The notes under the pieces are model-generated. The model searched no databases. It was not told the DNA's origin and saw only the letters and a list, made by a program, of their open reading frames with translations. Below, piece by piece: positions 1 to 7,461 of a DNA stretch of 36,795 bases. The translations under genes were made by a program, and so were the position numbers. This DNA comes from an uncultured Drancourtella sp. GTDB taxonomy: Bacteria; Bacillota; Clostridia; Lachnospirales; Lachnospiraceae. Numbering within the stretch: the stretch's first letter is position 1; the number at the start of each line of letters is the position of its first letter. The stretch is taken from NCBI GenBank assembly GCA_937880845.1, contig CALFLL010000009.1, forward strand, positions 1 through 36,795, in the 5' to 3' direction.

Positions 1-84
1 AAGAAACGAATAAAAAATTCGAAAACAGAGAAAAATATTGAAGAAATCAATGCTTTGTGGTATCGTTATAGTCATAGCATATAG
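1..84 (+). CDS. C-terminal end of an unidentified upstream protein (partial)
   Basis: Reading from the first base gives 27 codons of plausible protein ending in the segment NALWYRYSHSI and a TAG stop. The start lies outside the window. The fragment is too short to assign a family. It lies just upstream of the ATPase gene on the same strand, so the two could be co-transcribed. The call rests only on an open frame with sensible residue composition, so it may be wrong. Confidence 0.4.
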   Translation, partial: KKRIKNSKTEKNIEEINALWYRYSHSI

Positions 85-117
85 TGTGAAATGATGGTTG
101 TAAGGAGAAGAATAAAG

Positions 118-1512
118 ATGAAAAAACCGATTGTTCGTTTGTCATCATTACAATTGACAAATATTAAAAATGTAAAAAAGGGCACTATATATATGCCGAA
201 TACTGTAAACAAAATTTTATCAGCAGATAAAGCAGAAATACTTGGGATTTACGGACAAAATGGTTCAGGAAAAACAGCGATTGTTGATGCATTGTATTTT
301 TTACAAAAAGTAATGATAGGAGCTGATCTTGATCAGTCATTAGAAGATTACATGGATATGGATTCCGATACTGCAGAGATTTTTGCAGATTTTAATCTTT
401 TTATGAATGGAATTGTGTTTGAAATAGGATACAGATTAAGTCTGAGCAGAGAAGAAAAAGTGGTCGTTATCAGTCGAGAAACATTGAGTGGCGCAAAGAA
501 TGAAAATGGAATCAGAACAAATAAGACTGTATTTATGGATTACCAAAGAGATCAGACGAATACTATTTTTAAACCACAGAAAAGACTGGATGAAATCCTG
601 GAAGAGAATAAAGACATAAAAACAGATTTGATTGTAGCGCGTAAAATGGCAGAAAAAAGCAATTGCTCCTATATTTTTGGTGAAAGCAGCCGGGATATAT
701 TCTGCAGAGAATACAAAAATGGATTTCAACAATTTTCAGTTATTATTTCTTCTTTGTTTGAATTTGCTTTGAAAGATTTATTTGTAATTCGGAATACCCA
801 TTTAGGAGTGATTTCCGCTAATTTTGTCTTGCCGATGGCATTTCGGATTGAAAATGATAACATGGGAACAAAAGGGGATTTTACGGTATCTTTGACAGAA
901 CCGATCTTGGTGGACGAGGAAAGGAAAAATCTGTTAGAGACAATTGTTGAACAGATTAATATTGTGTTATACACAATTATTCCAGGATTGCAGGTAACGA
1001 TTAAAAATTACGGGAAACAATCATTGGATGATGGAGAAGAAGGATGGAAACTGGAATTAATGTCAAAGCGAGAGGGGATGAAAGAGATTCCGATCAGAAT
1101 GGAATCAGAAGGAATTATTAAAATCATTTCCATTCTGAATGCACTCATACAGGCATTTGGAAATCCTTCGATTTGTCTTGTGATTGACGAACTTGATTCC
1201 GGAATTTTTGAATACATGTTGGGAGAATTGCTTGATATTTTCAAAAAGAGCGCAAAAGGACAATTGATCTTCACTTCACATAATCTTCGTGCCCTTGAAA
1301 TGATTGATAAGGAAAGTATTATGTTTTCCACTACGAATCCGAATAATCGTTATATCCATATGAAGAATGTAAGAGAAAGTAACAATCTTCGCAATATGTA
1401 TATCAGAAGTATTACATTGGGCGGACAATCAGAAGAAATTTATGAAGAAACTGATAGTTTGAAAATTGCCAGAGCATTTAGAAAAGCAGGGCAGGGTGTT
1501 CGCGGTGAATGA
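118..1512 (+). CDS. SMC/Rad50-like AAA family ATPase (AAA_21 type), possible defence ATPase
   Basis: A 464-residue ATPase of the ABC/SMC-like group seen in OLD, AbiL and PARIS-type defence proteins. Visible motifs are Walker A GQNGSGKT at residues 46-53, a signature-like ESEGIIKI stretch before Walker B, Walker B LVIDELDSG with D357/E358, and an H-loop FTSHN with H388. The start at 118 is preferred over an in-frame ATG at 91 because AAGGAG lies 5' of it at normal spacing. Proteins of this kind usually act with a second, often nuclease-like, gene. Here only a 15-codon remnant of a possible partner follows (1505-1552). The substrate is unknown and a defence role is inferred from family resemblance only. 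Confidence 0.85.
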   Translation: MKKPIVRLSSLQLTNIKNVKKGTIYMPNTVNKILSADKAEILGIYGQNGSGKTAIVDALYFLQKVMIGADLDQSLEDYMDMDSDTAEIFADFNLFMNGIVFEIGYRLSLSREEKVVVISRETLSGAKNENGIRTNKTVFMDYQRDQTNTIFKPQKRLDEILEENKDIKTDLIVARKMAEKSNCSYIFGESSRDIFCREYKNGFQQFSVIISSLFEFALKDLFVIRNTHLGVISANFVLPMAFRIENDNMGTKGDFTVSLTEPILVDEERKNLLETIVEQINIVLYTIIPGLQVTIKNYGKQSLDDGEEGWKLELMSKREGMKEIPIRMESEGIIKIISILNALIQAFGNPSICLVIDELDSGIFEYMLGELLDIFKKSAKGQLIFTSHNLRALEMIDKESIMFSTTNPNNRYIHMKNVRESNNLRNMYIRSITLGGQSEEIYEETDSLKIARAFRKAGQGVRGE

Positions 1513-1552
1513 GAAAAAAGTAATTGCGGTCATTGTAGAATGTGATAGATGA
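1505..1552 (+). pseudogene. Remnant of a possible TOPRIM-type partner gene, N terminus only
   Basis: A GTG codon overlaps the end of the ATPase gene and opens a 15-codon frame reading VNEKKVIAVIVECDR before TGA. The pattern of a short basic start followed by VIAVIVE resembles the first strand and catalytic Glu of TOPRIM nucleases, which usually read VEGxxD. Such genes often follow ATPases like the one upstream. The frame stops directly after that strand and DUF4869-type sequence begins. I infer that a deletion removed the rest of the gene. Chance resemblance cannot be excluded because the fragment is so short. Confidence 0.35.
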
Positions 1553-1568
1553 AAAGGAAGGGAATTTT

Positions 1569-2006
1569 ATGCTGAATATTTATTATGGTGATATGAAGGA
1601 AGCGGTATATAATACATCGGCTTATTTTAAATATGATTATGAAGACAGTTGGATTGTAGATCCGTTTGTGAAAGAAATGATTCAGGATGTAGACAAGTCA
1701 ACCGTTTTGGATAGTGGAGTAATAGACAGTCCGGTTTTAGGTAAGATTCCGCCAACTGGGTTATCAGGAGGAGTAAAAACGTTAATCCTTTTTAAGTTTA
1801 ATAAAGATAAAATTTTTAACGTATCAACCTGTGGAGATAACTGTGCGAAATGGCTGCTTAAAATTGCAGAATCGGAAGACAGGACTGTAAATCTGAGGCA
1901 TCTGATGGATTTCGGTAAGGAACCTTTTGAAATTCGTATTTTGAATACTAATGAAATTGTTCATTCTATGAAAGAACTGGTACCGATTGCAGGAGAATTT
2001 GTCTAA
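1569..2006 (+). CDS. DUF4869-like protein of unknown function
   Basis: A 145-residue soluble protein beginning MLNIYYGDM. The opening strand, the central SGGVKTLILFKF strand and the segment DNCAKWLLKIAE resemble the DUF4869 family, a family without known function common in Firmicutes. The start at 1569 follows GGAAGGGA at suitable spacing; an in-frame ATG at 1542 lacks such a site. No signal peptide or membrane segment is present. The next gene starts 15 bases after its stop, so the two are likely translated from one message and may work together. The assignment is from memory of the family and not from a search. Confidence 0.7.
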   Translation: MLNIYYGDMKEAVYNTSAYFKYDYEDSWIVDPFVKEMIQDVDKSTVLDSGVIDSPVLGKIPPTGLSGGVKTLILFKFNKDKIFNVSTCGDNCAKWLLKIAESEDRTVNLRHLMDFGKEPFEIRILNTNEIVHSMKELVPIAGEFV

Positions 2007-2021
2007 TGGAGGGGTGGTACG

Positions 2022-2957
2022 ATGAGAGGGAAACATAGAGTTATTGTATCAACAAAACGCTTAAAATATGATTTTGAAATTCGGAGAAATTTGACGATCA
2101 TTCGCGGGGACAGCGCTACGGGAAAAACCACTCTTGTAGACATGATTCAGGAATATGTGAATAATCCAACCGGAAGTCCGGTAGAACTGATATGTGATAA
2201 GAAATGTTATGTGCTGGAAGGTGCTTTGTGGAAAGGACAACTGGCGGAGATTACGGACAGTATCGTATTTATTGATGAGGGAAATGATTTTATCAAGACT
2301 GAGGAGTTTGCTAGAGAAATTCAGAAAACAGATAATTATTATGTGATTGTTACGAGAGAATCATTGCCGACTTTACCATATAGTGTGGAAGAGATTTATG
2401 GAATCCGGACATCTGGAAAGTATGGAACATTGAAGCAGAGCTACCATGAATTTTATCGGATATATGGTACTCTTACCCGTGAGAAAGACATAAAGCCGGA
2501 ATTGGTAATTACTGAAGATAGTAATTCGGGATACCAGTTTTTTGATTGTGTGTGTCGGGAAAATCATTTACGATGTGAAACTATGAATGGGAAATCCAAT
2601 GTATTCCATTATTTGAGAGACCATAAGAATGAAAAAATACTTGTCATTGCGGATGGTGCTGCTTTTGGATCAGAAATTGACCGGGTATTGAGGTTAATAG
2701 AAGGATACGAAAATGTGACATTGTATTTACCGGAGTCTTTTGAGTGGCTGATTTTATCTGCCGGAATTCTGAAAAATAATCATGTGACAGAGATATTGGA
2801 TGCTCCATATGATTATGTAGATAGTGAAGCTTTTTTCAGTTGGGAAAGATTCTTTACAGCAGTTTTGATTGATCAAACGAAAGATACATATCTTGCATGG
2901 AATATAATTTGCAAAAAGAAAAGAAAGAAGCAATCAACGCGGGATACAGGGCATTGA
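2022..2957 (+). CDS. Small P-loop NTPase with a TOPRIM-like C-terminal half; 3' end probably rearranged
   Basis: A 311-residue protein. The N-terminal half has Walker A GDSATGKT at residues 29-36 and a Walker B-like strand SIVFIDEG with D85/E86. The second half has two strand-ending acidic motifs, LVITEDSNSG (E165/D166) and LVIADGAAFG (D211). In order and spacing these recall the Glu and Asp motifs of TOPRIM nucleases, so the protein could be a compact OLD-like ATPase-nuclease; this is inference. GGAGGGGTGG precedes the start. The last 20 or so residues are strongly basic and are read out of frame from the next gene. This suggests that the original C terminus was lost. The product is otherwise unrecognised. 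Confidence 0.7.
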   Translation: MRGKHRVIVSTKRLKYDFEIRRNLTIIRGDSATGKTTLVDMIQEYVNNPTGSPVELICDKKCYVLEGALWKGQLAEITDSIVFIDEGNDFIKTEEFAREIQKTDNYYVIVTRESLPTLPYSVEEIYGIRTSGKYGTLKQSYHEFYRIYGTLTREKDIKPELVITEDSNSGYQFFDCVCRENHLRCETMNGKSNVFHYLRDHKNEKILVIADGAAFGSEIDRVLRLIEGYENVTLYLPESFEWLILSAGILKNNHVTEILDAPYDYVDSEAFFSWERFFTAVLIDQTKDTYLAWNIICKKKRKKQSTRDTGH

Positions 2958-3313
2958 ATAGTCTGGAAACGGCACGAGATGATTTAAGCAGTGCAAAAGA
3001 CTGGGGAATCTGGGATATGCTCGGCGGCGGTTTGATTTCTACCATGTTTAAACATTCTAAGATGGACAGTGCCAAAGAACATATGGAAAATGCAAAAAAA
3101 GATCTGGAAAGTTTCGGCAGGGAATTACAGGATGTGAATATGTTTTATAATCTGGATATCCAAACAGGAGATTTCTTGTCTTTTGCAGATTGGTTTTTAG
3201 ATGGGCTTGTAGTAGATTGGATGGTGCAGAAACGGATCAAGCAGGCGGCTGAACAGGTAGAAGAAGCAATTTGGCAAGTTGAATCTATTATCAAACAACT
3301 GGAAAAATGTTAA
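2897..3313 (+). CDS. Conserved small helical protein of unknown function
   Basis: A 138-residue protein that looks almost entirely alpha-helical, with a Gly-rich turn GIWDMLGGGLIST near residues 36-48 followed by a long amphipathic helix. Similar proteins, with a conserved alanine-rich helix, the WD-LGGG turn and HSK/MD-A motifs, are familiar as unnamed proteins in Firmicutes; I know no function. There is no signal peptide. The gene starts inside the 3' end of the P-loop gene, a 61-base overlap that is unusual for this window, and has no clear ribosome binding site. It may therefore rely on translational coupling, or sit beside a deletion scar. Confidence 0.75.
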   Translation: MEYNLQKEKKEAINAGYRALNSLETARDDLSSAKDWGIWDMLGGGLISTMFKHSKMDSAKEHMENAKKDLESFGRELQDVNMFYNLDIQTGDFLSFADWFLDGLVVDWMVQKRIKQAAEQVEEAIWQVESIIKQLEKC

Positions 3314-3315
3314 AA

Positions 3316-3366
3316 GAAACGGAACAGGCCCAGAGAGAAAATCTCTCAGGTCTGTTTCGCTTTTTA
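3316..3366. terminator. Intrinsic terminator between convergent genes
   Basis: A long imperfect stem pairs GAAACGGAACAGGCC with GGTCTGTTTCG, with an inner GAGAG/CTCTC stem, followed by TTTTTATTT. It ends the accessory operon on the plus strand. The stop codon of the XRE gene on the minus strand lies within the T-rich part, so it could serve both directions. Confidence 0.85.
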
Positions 3367-3879
3367 TTTAAGTTTTTCTTTTTCTGCCCTAAGGAGTTCC
3401 AAATTAATATTGTTCTCACCGGCGGTTTTATCAACCCACAGATTTAAAGAATCTATGGCCAGAGAAACTTCATCAAATTTTTTACTGATAAAGGCAAAAT
3501 CTTTGATTTCGTCATCAGTGATTTTTCCATCTCGTGCAATCTGTATAAGACGGCTTGTAAGAGGATTGATTTCATTTAGGCTTGCTATCGTTTCTAAAAT
3601 AATATTAGGAAGTTCATTAATTTCTACTTCAGGGACATAACGTGCCCCGATGGCACATTTATGAGAACAATAGTAATTACATAAATCAGGATGTTTGTAA
3701 CAATCAGACATTTGGACGATATCATACGGCGTAGGTTCCTGAAGTTCATATTCGATTTTTTCAATTCTGGAGGCGGATACTCCTGCCATTTGTTCACTGG
3801 CTTTTTCACGAGTCAGTCCTTTCTCTTCACGACACAGTTGGTAAATATTTTTGTTTTCTCTTATAGAATGTTTTCCCAT
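3364..3879 (-). CDS. XRE-family helix-turn-helix regulator
   Basis: A 171-residue protein beginning MGKHSIRENKN. Its N terminus holds an XRE-type helix-turn-helix around residues 10-65 (NIYQLCREEKGLTREKASE, then VSASRIEKIE). A Cys-containing segment follows (CNYYCSHKCAIG), which might bind metal or form disulfides. The C-terminal 80 residues are helical and may dimerise. The start at 3879 is chosen because AGGGAGA precedes it; an ATG 18 bases upstream has none. The gene faces the two small genes at 4.0-4.4 kb across a 138-base divergent gap, so it could regulate them. The ligand and targets are unknown. Confidence 0.85.
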   Translation of the reverse strand: MGKHSIRENKNIYQLCREEKGLTREKASEQMAGVSASRIEKIEYELQEPTPYDIVQMSDCYKHPDLCNYYCSHKCAIGARYVPEVEINELPNIILETIASLNEINPLTSRLIQIARDGKITDDEIKDFAFISKKFDEVSLAIDSLNLWVDKTAGENNINLELLRAEKEKLK

Positions 3880-4017
3880 AATACTTGTCTCCCTCATACC
3901 TTAGCATCCGGTAAATATAAAAGAATATTCCCCGTTATCTGACGTGTATTTATTCTTTTTGATTTATTATACTGAAAATATAAGAAAACAGCAATAATAA
4001 GAAAAAAAGGTGAGAAA

Positions 4018-4143
4018 ATGGAAATAGAAAAAAGAATACAGATTGTCAGGCTTGTTGAAAAGTTAGAAAAAAATCAAGAATACAGCAAAAGGTTGGGAAT
4101 CAAAAACAAATCAAAATTTCGAATGGAAAAGGAGGAAACCTAG
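4018..4143 (+). CDS. Very small basic protein, 41 residues
   Basis: An ATG preceded by AAAGGTGAGA opens a 41-codon frame, MEIEKRIQIVRLVEKLEKN to KEEGG-free end KEET, rich in Lys and Glu and predicted helical. Its last codons contain the AAGGAGG site used by the next gene, whose start lies 3 bases after this stop. The arrangement suggests coupled translation. I recall similar unnamed small proteins with a YSKxLGI motif in Lachnospiraceae, but no function. Confidence 0.65.
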   Translation: MEIEKRIQIVRLVEKLEKNQEYSKRLGIKNKSKFRMEKEET

Positions 4144-4146
4144 GGG

Positions 4147-4371
4147 ATGTTGTCATTATTATTTACAATATGTATGATCTGGATATTTGGAAAATTATTT
4201 ATTTTGGGAGTAAAAGCGACATGGAGTTTCTCAAAGTTTATACTGACATTGATCATATTACCTGCTGTTTTGATCGTTATGGTCATCGGAGGACTGCTTT
4301 CTGTTGCATTCCCGATCTTAATCGTGATAGGAATTATTTCCTTTCTTGGAAATGTTAAAAATAACCTATAA
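4147..4371 (+). CDS. Small hydrophobic membrane protein, 74 residues
   Basis: The protein has two or three hydrophobic segments: about residues 2-20, 29-47 and 49-66, with a single short polar stretch around VKATWSFSK. No catalytic motif is visible. It follows the 41-residue gene by 3 bases and uses the AAGGAGG embedded in that gene. Small paired genes of this sort can encode regulators of membrane complexes or holin-like proteins, but nothing in the sequence points to either. The divergently transcribed XRE gene is the natural candidate regulator. Confidence 0.7.
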   Translation: MLSLLFTICMIWIFGKLFILGVKATWSFSKFILTLIILPAVLIVMVIGGLLSVAFPILIVIGIISFLGNVKNNL

Positions 4372-4532
4372 TAAATGATAAAAATAAGAAAAATTATCAA
4401 ATATACACAAAGAAAATCTTAAAAATTTCAATGAAAATGGAAAAATATTCTATGTTTTCCAAATAAAATATAAGATATACTGTCATTATCGACAAAGCCA
4501 AGGAAAATAAACAGAAGGGAGAATAACAAATT

Positions 4533-5822
4533 ATGAAAAGAAAATTGGTTGCAGTAACGATGACATTGTTACTTAGTCTTTCACTTTCAGCATGTGGAGG
4601 AGGAGATTCTTCATCATCCGGTGGAAGTGACGACGGCAAAAAAACAGAAAAATCAGGAGGAGACGTAGCAAACAAGGATAAACCTTTAGTTTGGTTCAAC
4701 CGTCAGCCATCTAATAGTTCTACAGGAGAACTGGATAAAACAGCTCTGAGTTTCAACAAAGATACATATTATGTAGGATTTGACGCAAATCAAGGTGCTG
4801 AACTCCAGGGTACAATGGTAAAAGATTATATTGAAAAAAATATTTCTACAATCGACCGTAACGGAGACGGTGTGATTGGATATGTTCTTGCAATCGGTGA
4901 TATCGGACACAACGATTCTATTGCACGTACAAGAGGTGTTCGTAAAGCCCTCGGAACAGGTGTTGAAGAAAACGGAGAAATCAACAGTAAACCGATTGGT
5001 ACAAATAAAGATGGTGCTTCCAAAGCTGTAAAAGATGGTTCTATCGAGGTCGGTGGAAAGAAATATGTAGTCAGAGAACTTGCTTCTCAGGAAATGAAAA
5101 ACTCTGCAGGAGCTACATGGGATGCAGCAACGGCAGGTAATGCGATCGGAACATGGTCTTCTTCTTTCGGTGATGACATTGATGTAATCGTTTCCAACAA
5201 TGATGGTATGGGAATGTCTATGTTCAATGCATGGTCTAAAGATAATAAAGTTCCGACATTCGGATACGATGCAAATAATGATGCGGTTGCAGCTATCGCA
5301 GAAGGATACGGCGGAACAATCAGCCAGCACGCGGATGTACAGGCTTATCTGACACTTCGTGTAATCCGTAATGCACTGGACGGAAAAGATGTTGATACAG
5401 GTATCGGTACAAAAGACGAAGCAGGAAACGTGCTTTCAGACGATGTATACAGATATAGCGAAGAAGAACGTTCTTACTACGCATTAAATGTTGCAGTAAC
5501 AGCAGATAACTACAAAGACTTTACAGATTCTACAAAAGTATATGAACCTGTTTCAAAACAGCTGGATGAAAAAGATCATCCTACAAAGAAAGTATGGCTT
5601 GATATCTACAATGCATCTGATAACTTCCTGAGTTCTACATATCAGCCGCTTCTTAAAAACTATGATGACCTTCTTAATCTTGATGTAGAATACATCGGAG
5701 GAGATGGACAGACAGAATCCAACATCACAAACCGTCTTGGAAACCCGGGACAGTATGATGCATTTGCAATCAATATGGTTAAGACAGACAATGCAGCTTC
5801 TTATACTTCTTTATTACAATAA
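4533..5822 (+). CDS. mglB: Galactose/glucose-binding lipoprotein, apparently circularly permuted
   Basis: A 429-residue lipoprotein with signal peptide and lipobox LSAC (Cys21), then a Ser/Gly/Asp-rich linker to about residue 48. The mature domain begins at LVWFNRQPS, which matches the middle of galactose-binding protein (VVFFNKEPS). It continues with the calcium loop DRNGDG (108-113), GHNDSIAR (H126, D128, R132), SNNDG and GYDAN. Residues 353-429 (VWLDIYNASDNF to FAINMVKT) match the usual N-terminal strands that carry the sugar-binding Asp, Phe and Asn (D363, F365, N414). The first lobe's opening segment has thus moved to the C terminus. Sugar-contact residues are otherwise kept, one Asn appearing as Gln. 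It heads the transporter operon and should deliver galactose or glucose to MglA/MglC. Confidence 0.9.
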   Translation: MKRKLVAVTMTLLLSLSLSACGGGDSSSSGGSDDGKKTEKSGGDVANKDKPLVWFNRQPSNSSTGELDKTALSFNKDTYYVGFDANQGAELQGTMVKDYIEKNISTIDRNGDGVIGYVLAIGDIGHNDSIARTRGVRKALGTGVEENGEINSKPIGTNKDGASKAVKDGSIEVGGKKYVVRELASQEMKNSAGATWDAATAGNAIGTWSSSFGDDIDVIVSNNDGMGMSMFNAWSKDNKVPTFGYDANNDAVAAIAEGYGGTISQHADVQAYLTLRVIRNALDGKDVDTGIGTKDEAGNVLSDDVYRYSEEERSYYALNVAVTADNYKDFTDSTKVYEPVSKQLDEKDHPTKKVWLDIYNASDNFLSSTYQPLLKNYDDLLNLDVEYIGGDGQTESNITNRLGNPGQYDAFAINMVKTDNAASYTSLLQ

Positions 5823-5852
5823 TCAATCATTTTAATAATTAAAGAAAAAACA

Positions 5853-5884
5853 GTCATTAGGGAGAAGAAATTCTCCCTAATGAC
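5853..5884 (+). other. Perfect 13-bp hairpin after the binding-protein gene, without a U-run
   Basis: GTCATTAGGGAGA (5853-5865) pairs perfectly with TCTCCCTAATGAC (5872-5884) around a 6-base loop. ACCTATTAAAG follows instead of a run of T, so it is unlikely to be a full terminator. Such hairpins between a binding-protein gene and its ATPase gene are known to protect the upstream message and give more binding protein than permease. Confidence 0.75.
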
Positions 5885-5934
5885 CTATTAAAGAGAAAAT
5901 AAAACAAGCAATGAATTTGTACAGGAGTGAAAAC

Positions 5935-7443
5935 ATGGCAGATAAGAATGATAATATCATCTTATCGATACGAGGAATGAGCAAATCATTTGGAAGAAAC
6001 AGAGTTCTGGATCACATCAACCTGGATGTGAAAAAGGGAACTGTAATGGGGCTTATGGGGGAAAACGGAGCCGGTAAGTCGACAATGATGAAATGTCTCT
6101 TTGGTACGTATCAAAAAGATGAAGGGAATATCTTCCTTGATGGGAAGGAAGTAAGCTTTTCAGGACCAAAGGATGCTCTTGAGAACGGAATCGCAATGGT
6201 TCATCAGGAGTTAAATCAGTGTCTGGAAAGAAATGTAGTAGATAATTTATTCCTTGGACGTTATCCGGTCAATTCAGCCGGAATTGTAAACGAGGGAAGA
6301 ATGAAAAAAGAAGCTTCCGAGCTTTTCAGAAAATTGGGCATGACTGTAAACCTGACACAGCCGATGCGTAATATGTCTGTATCTCAAAGACAGATGTGCG
6401 AAATTGCCAAGGCGATTTCCTATAATGCCAAGGTTATCGTATTGGATGAACCAACATCTTCTCTGACGGTACAGGAAGTAGATAAACTGTTTGAGATGAT
6501 GAGAATGTTAAAAGAACAGGGGATTTCCCTGATTTATATTTCTCATAAGATGGATGAAATTTTTGAAATTTGTGATGAAATTTCAGTACTTCGTGACGGT
6601 AATCTTGTTATGACAAAAAGAGCTGAGGATACGAATATGAACGAGCTGATCGCTGCCATGGTTGGACGTTCGCTTGAAAATCGTTTCCCGCCTGTAAATA
6701 ATACACCAAAAGATGTAATTTTATCAATCCAACATCTTTCTGCAAAATTTGCACCGCATCTTCAGGATATTTCATTTGATGTAAGAGAAGGAGAAATTTT
6801 TGGACTGTATGGCCTGGTAGGTGCAGGAAGGACAGAGCTTTTGGAAACAATCTTCGGAGTGCGTACAAGAGCGGCAGGGCGTGTTTATTTTAATAACCGG
6901 CTGATGAACTTTACAAGTGCAAAAGAAGCGATGGATCACGGGTTTGCCATGATTACAGAAGAGCGTAAGGCAAATGGACTGTTTTTGAAAGGAGATCTTA
7001 CTTTTAATACAACCATTGCCAATTTAAATCAGTATATGTCCGGAATCGCTCTTTCCGATGCCAAGATGGTAAAAGCGACTGCAAATGAAATAAAGGTAAT
7101 GCATACAAAATGTATGGGACCGGAAGACATGATTTCCAGTCTTTCTGGAGGAAACCAGCAGAAAGTCATTTTTGGAAAATGGCTGGAGAGAGATCCGAAA
7201 GTGTTCATGATGGATGAGCCTACCCGAGGAATTGATGTAGGGGCAAAATACGAAATTTATGAACTGATCATCAATATGGCAAAACAAGGAAAAACAATCA
7301 TTGTTGTTTCTTCTGAAATGCCGGAAATCCTCGGAATCACCAATCGGATCGGTGTTATGTCAAACGGACATCTTTCCGGAATCGTAAATACAAAAGAAAC
7401 CAATCAGGAAGAACTTTTAAGACTGAGTGCGAAATACCTATAA
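5935..7443 (+). CDS. mglA: Sugar ABC transporter ATP-binding protein, MglA/RbsA/AraG type
   Basis: A 502-residue tandem ATPase. The first half has Walker A GENGAGKST at about residues 42-50, a signature region MSVSQRQMCEIAKA and Walker B VIVLDEPTS. The second half has GLVGAGRTEL near 295, LSGGNQQKV near 403 and Walker B VFMMDEPTRG. This two-domain form with a diverged second P-loop is typical of sugar importers of the CUT2 class. The start at 5935 has AGGAG 9 bases upstream, so the in-frame ATG at 5911 is not used. It powers import of the sugar bound by the upstream lipoprotein through the downstream permease. Confidence 0.95.
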   Translation: MADKNDNIILSIRGMSKSFGRNRVLDHINLDVKKGTVMGLMGENGAGKSTMMKCLFGTYQKDEGNIFLDGKEVSFSGPKDALENGIAMVHQELNQCLERNVVDNLFLGRYPVNSAGIVNEGRMKKEASELFRKLGMTVNLTQPMRNMSVSQRQMCEIAKAISYNAKVIVLDEPTSSLTVQEVDKLFEMMRMLKEQGISLIYISHKMDEIFEICDEISVLRDGNLVMTKRAEDTNMNELIAAMVGRSLENRFPPVNNTPKDVILSIQHLSAKFAPHLQDISFDVREGEIFGLYGLVGAGRTELLETIFGVRTRAAGRVYFNNRLMNFTSAKEAMDHGFAMITEERKANGLFLKGDLTFNTTIANLNQYMSGIALSDAKMVKATANEIKVMHTKCMGPEDMISSLSGGNQQKVIFGKWLERDPKVFMMDEPTRGIDVGAKYEIYELIINMAKQGKTIIVVSSEMPEILGITNRIGVMSNGHLSGIVNTKETNQEELLRLSAKYL

Positions 7444-7461
7444 TGAGGGAGAGTGAAAAAT

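Noticed and set aside
4686..5330. 214-codon open frame on the minus strand
   Set aside because: It lies opposite the galactose-binding protein and is rich in Cys and Ile in an unnatural way; no ribosome binding site.
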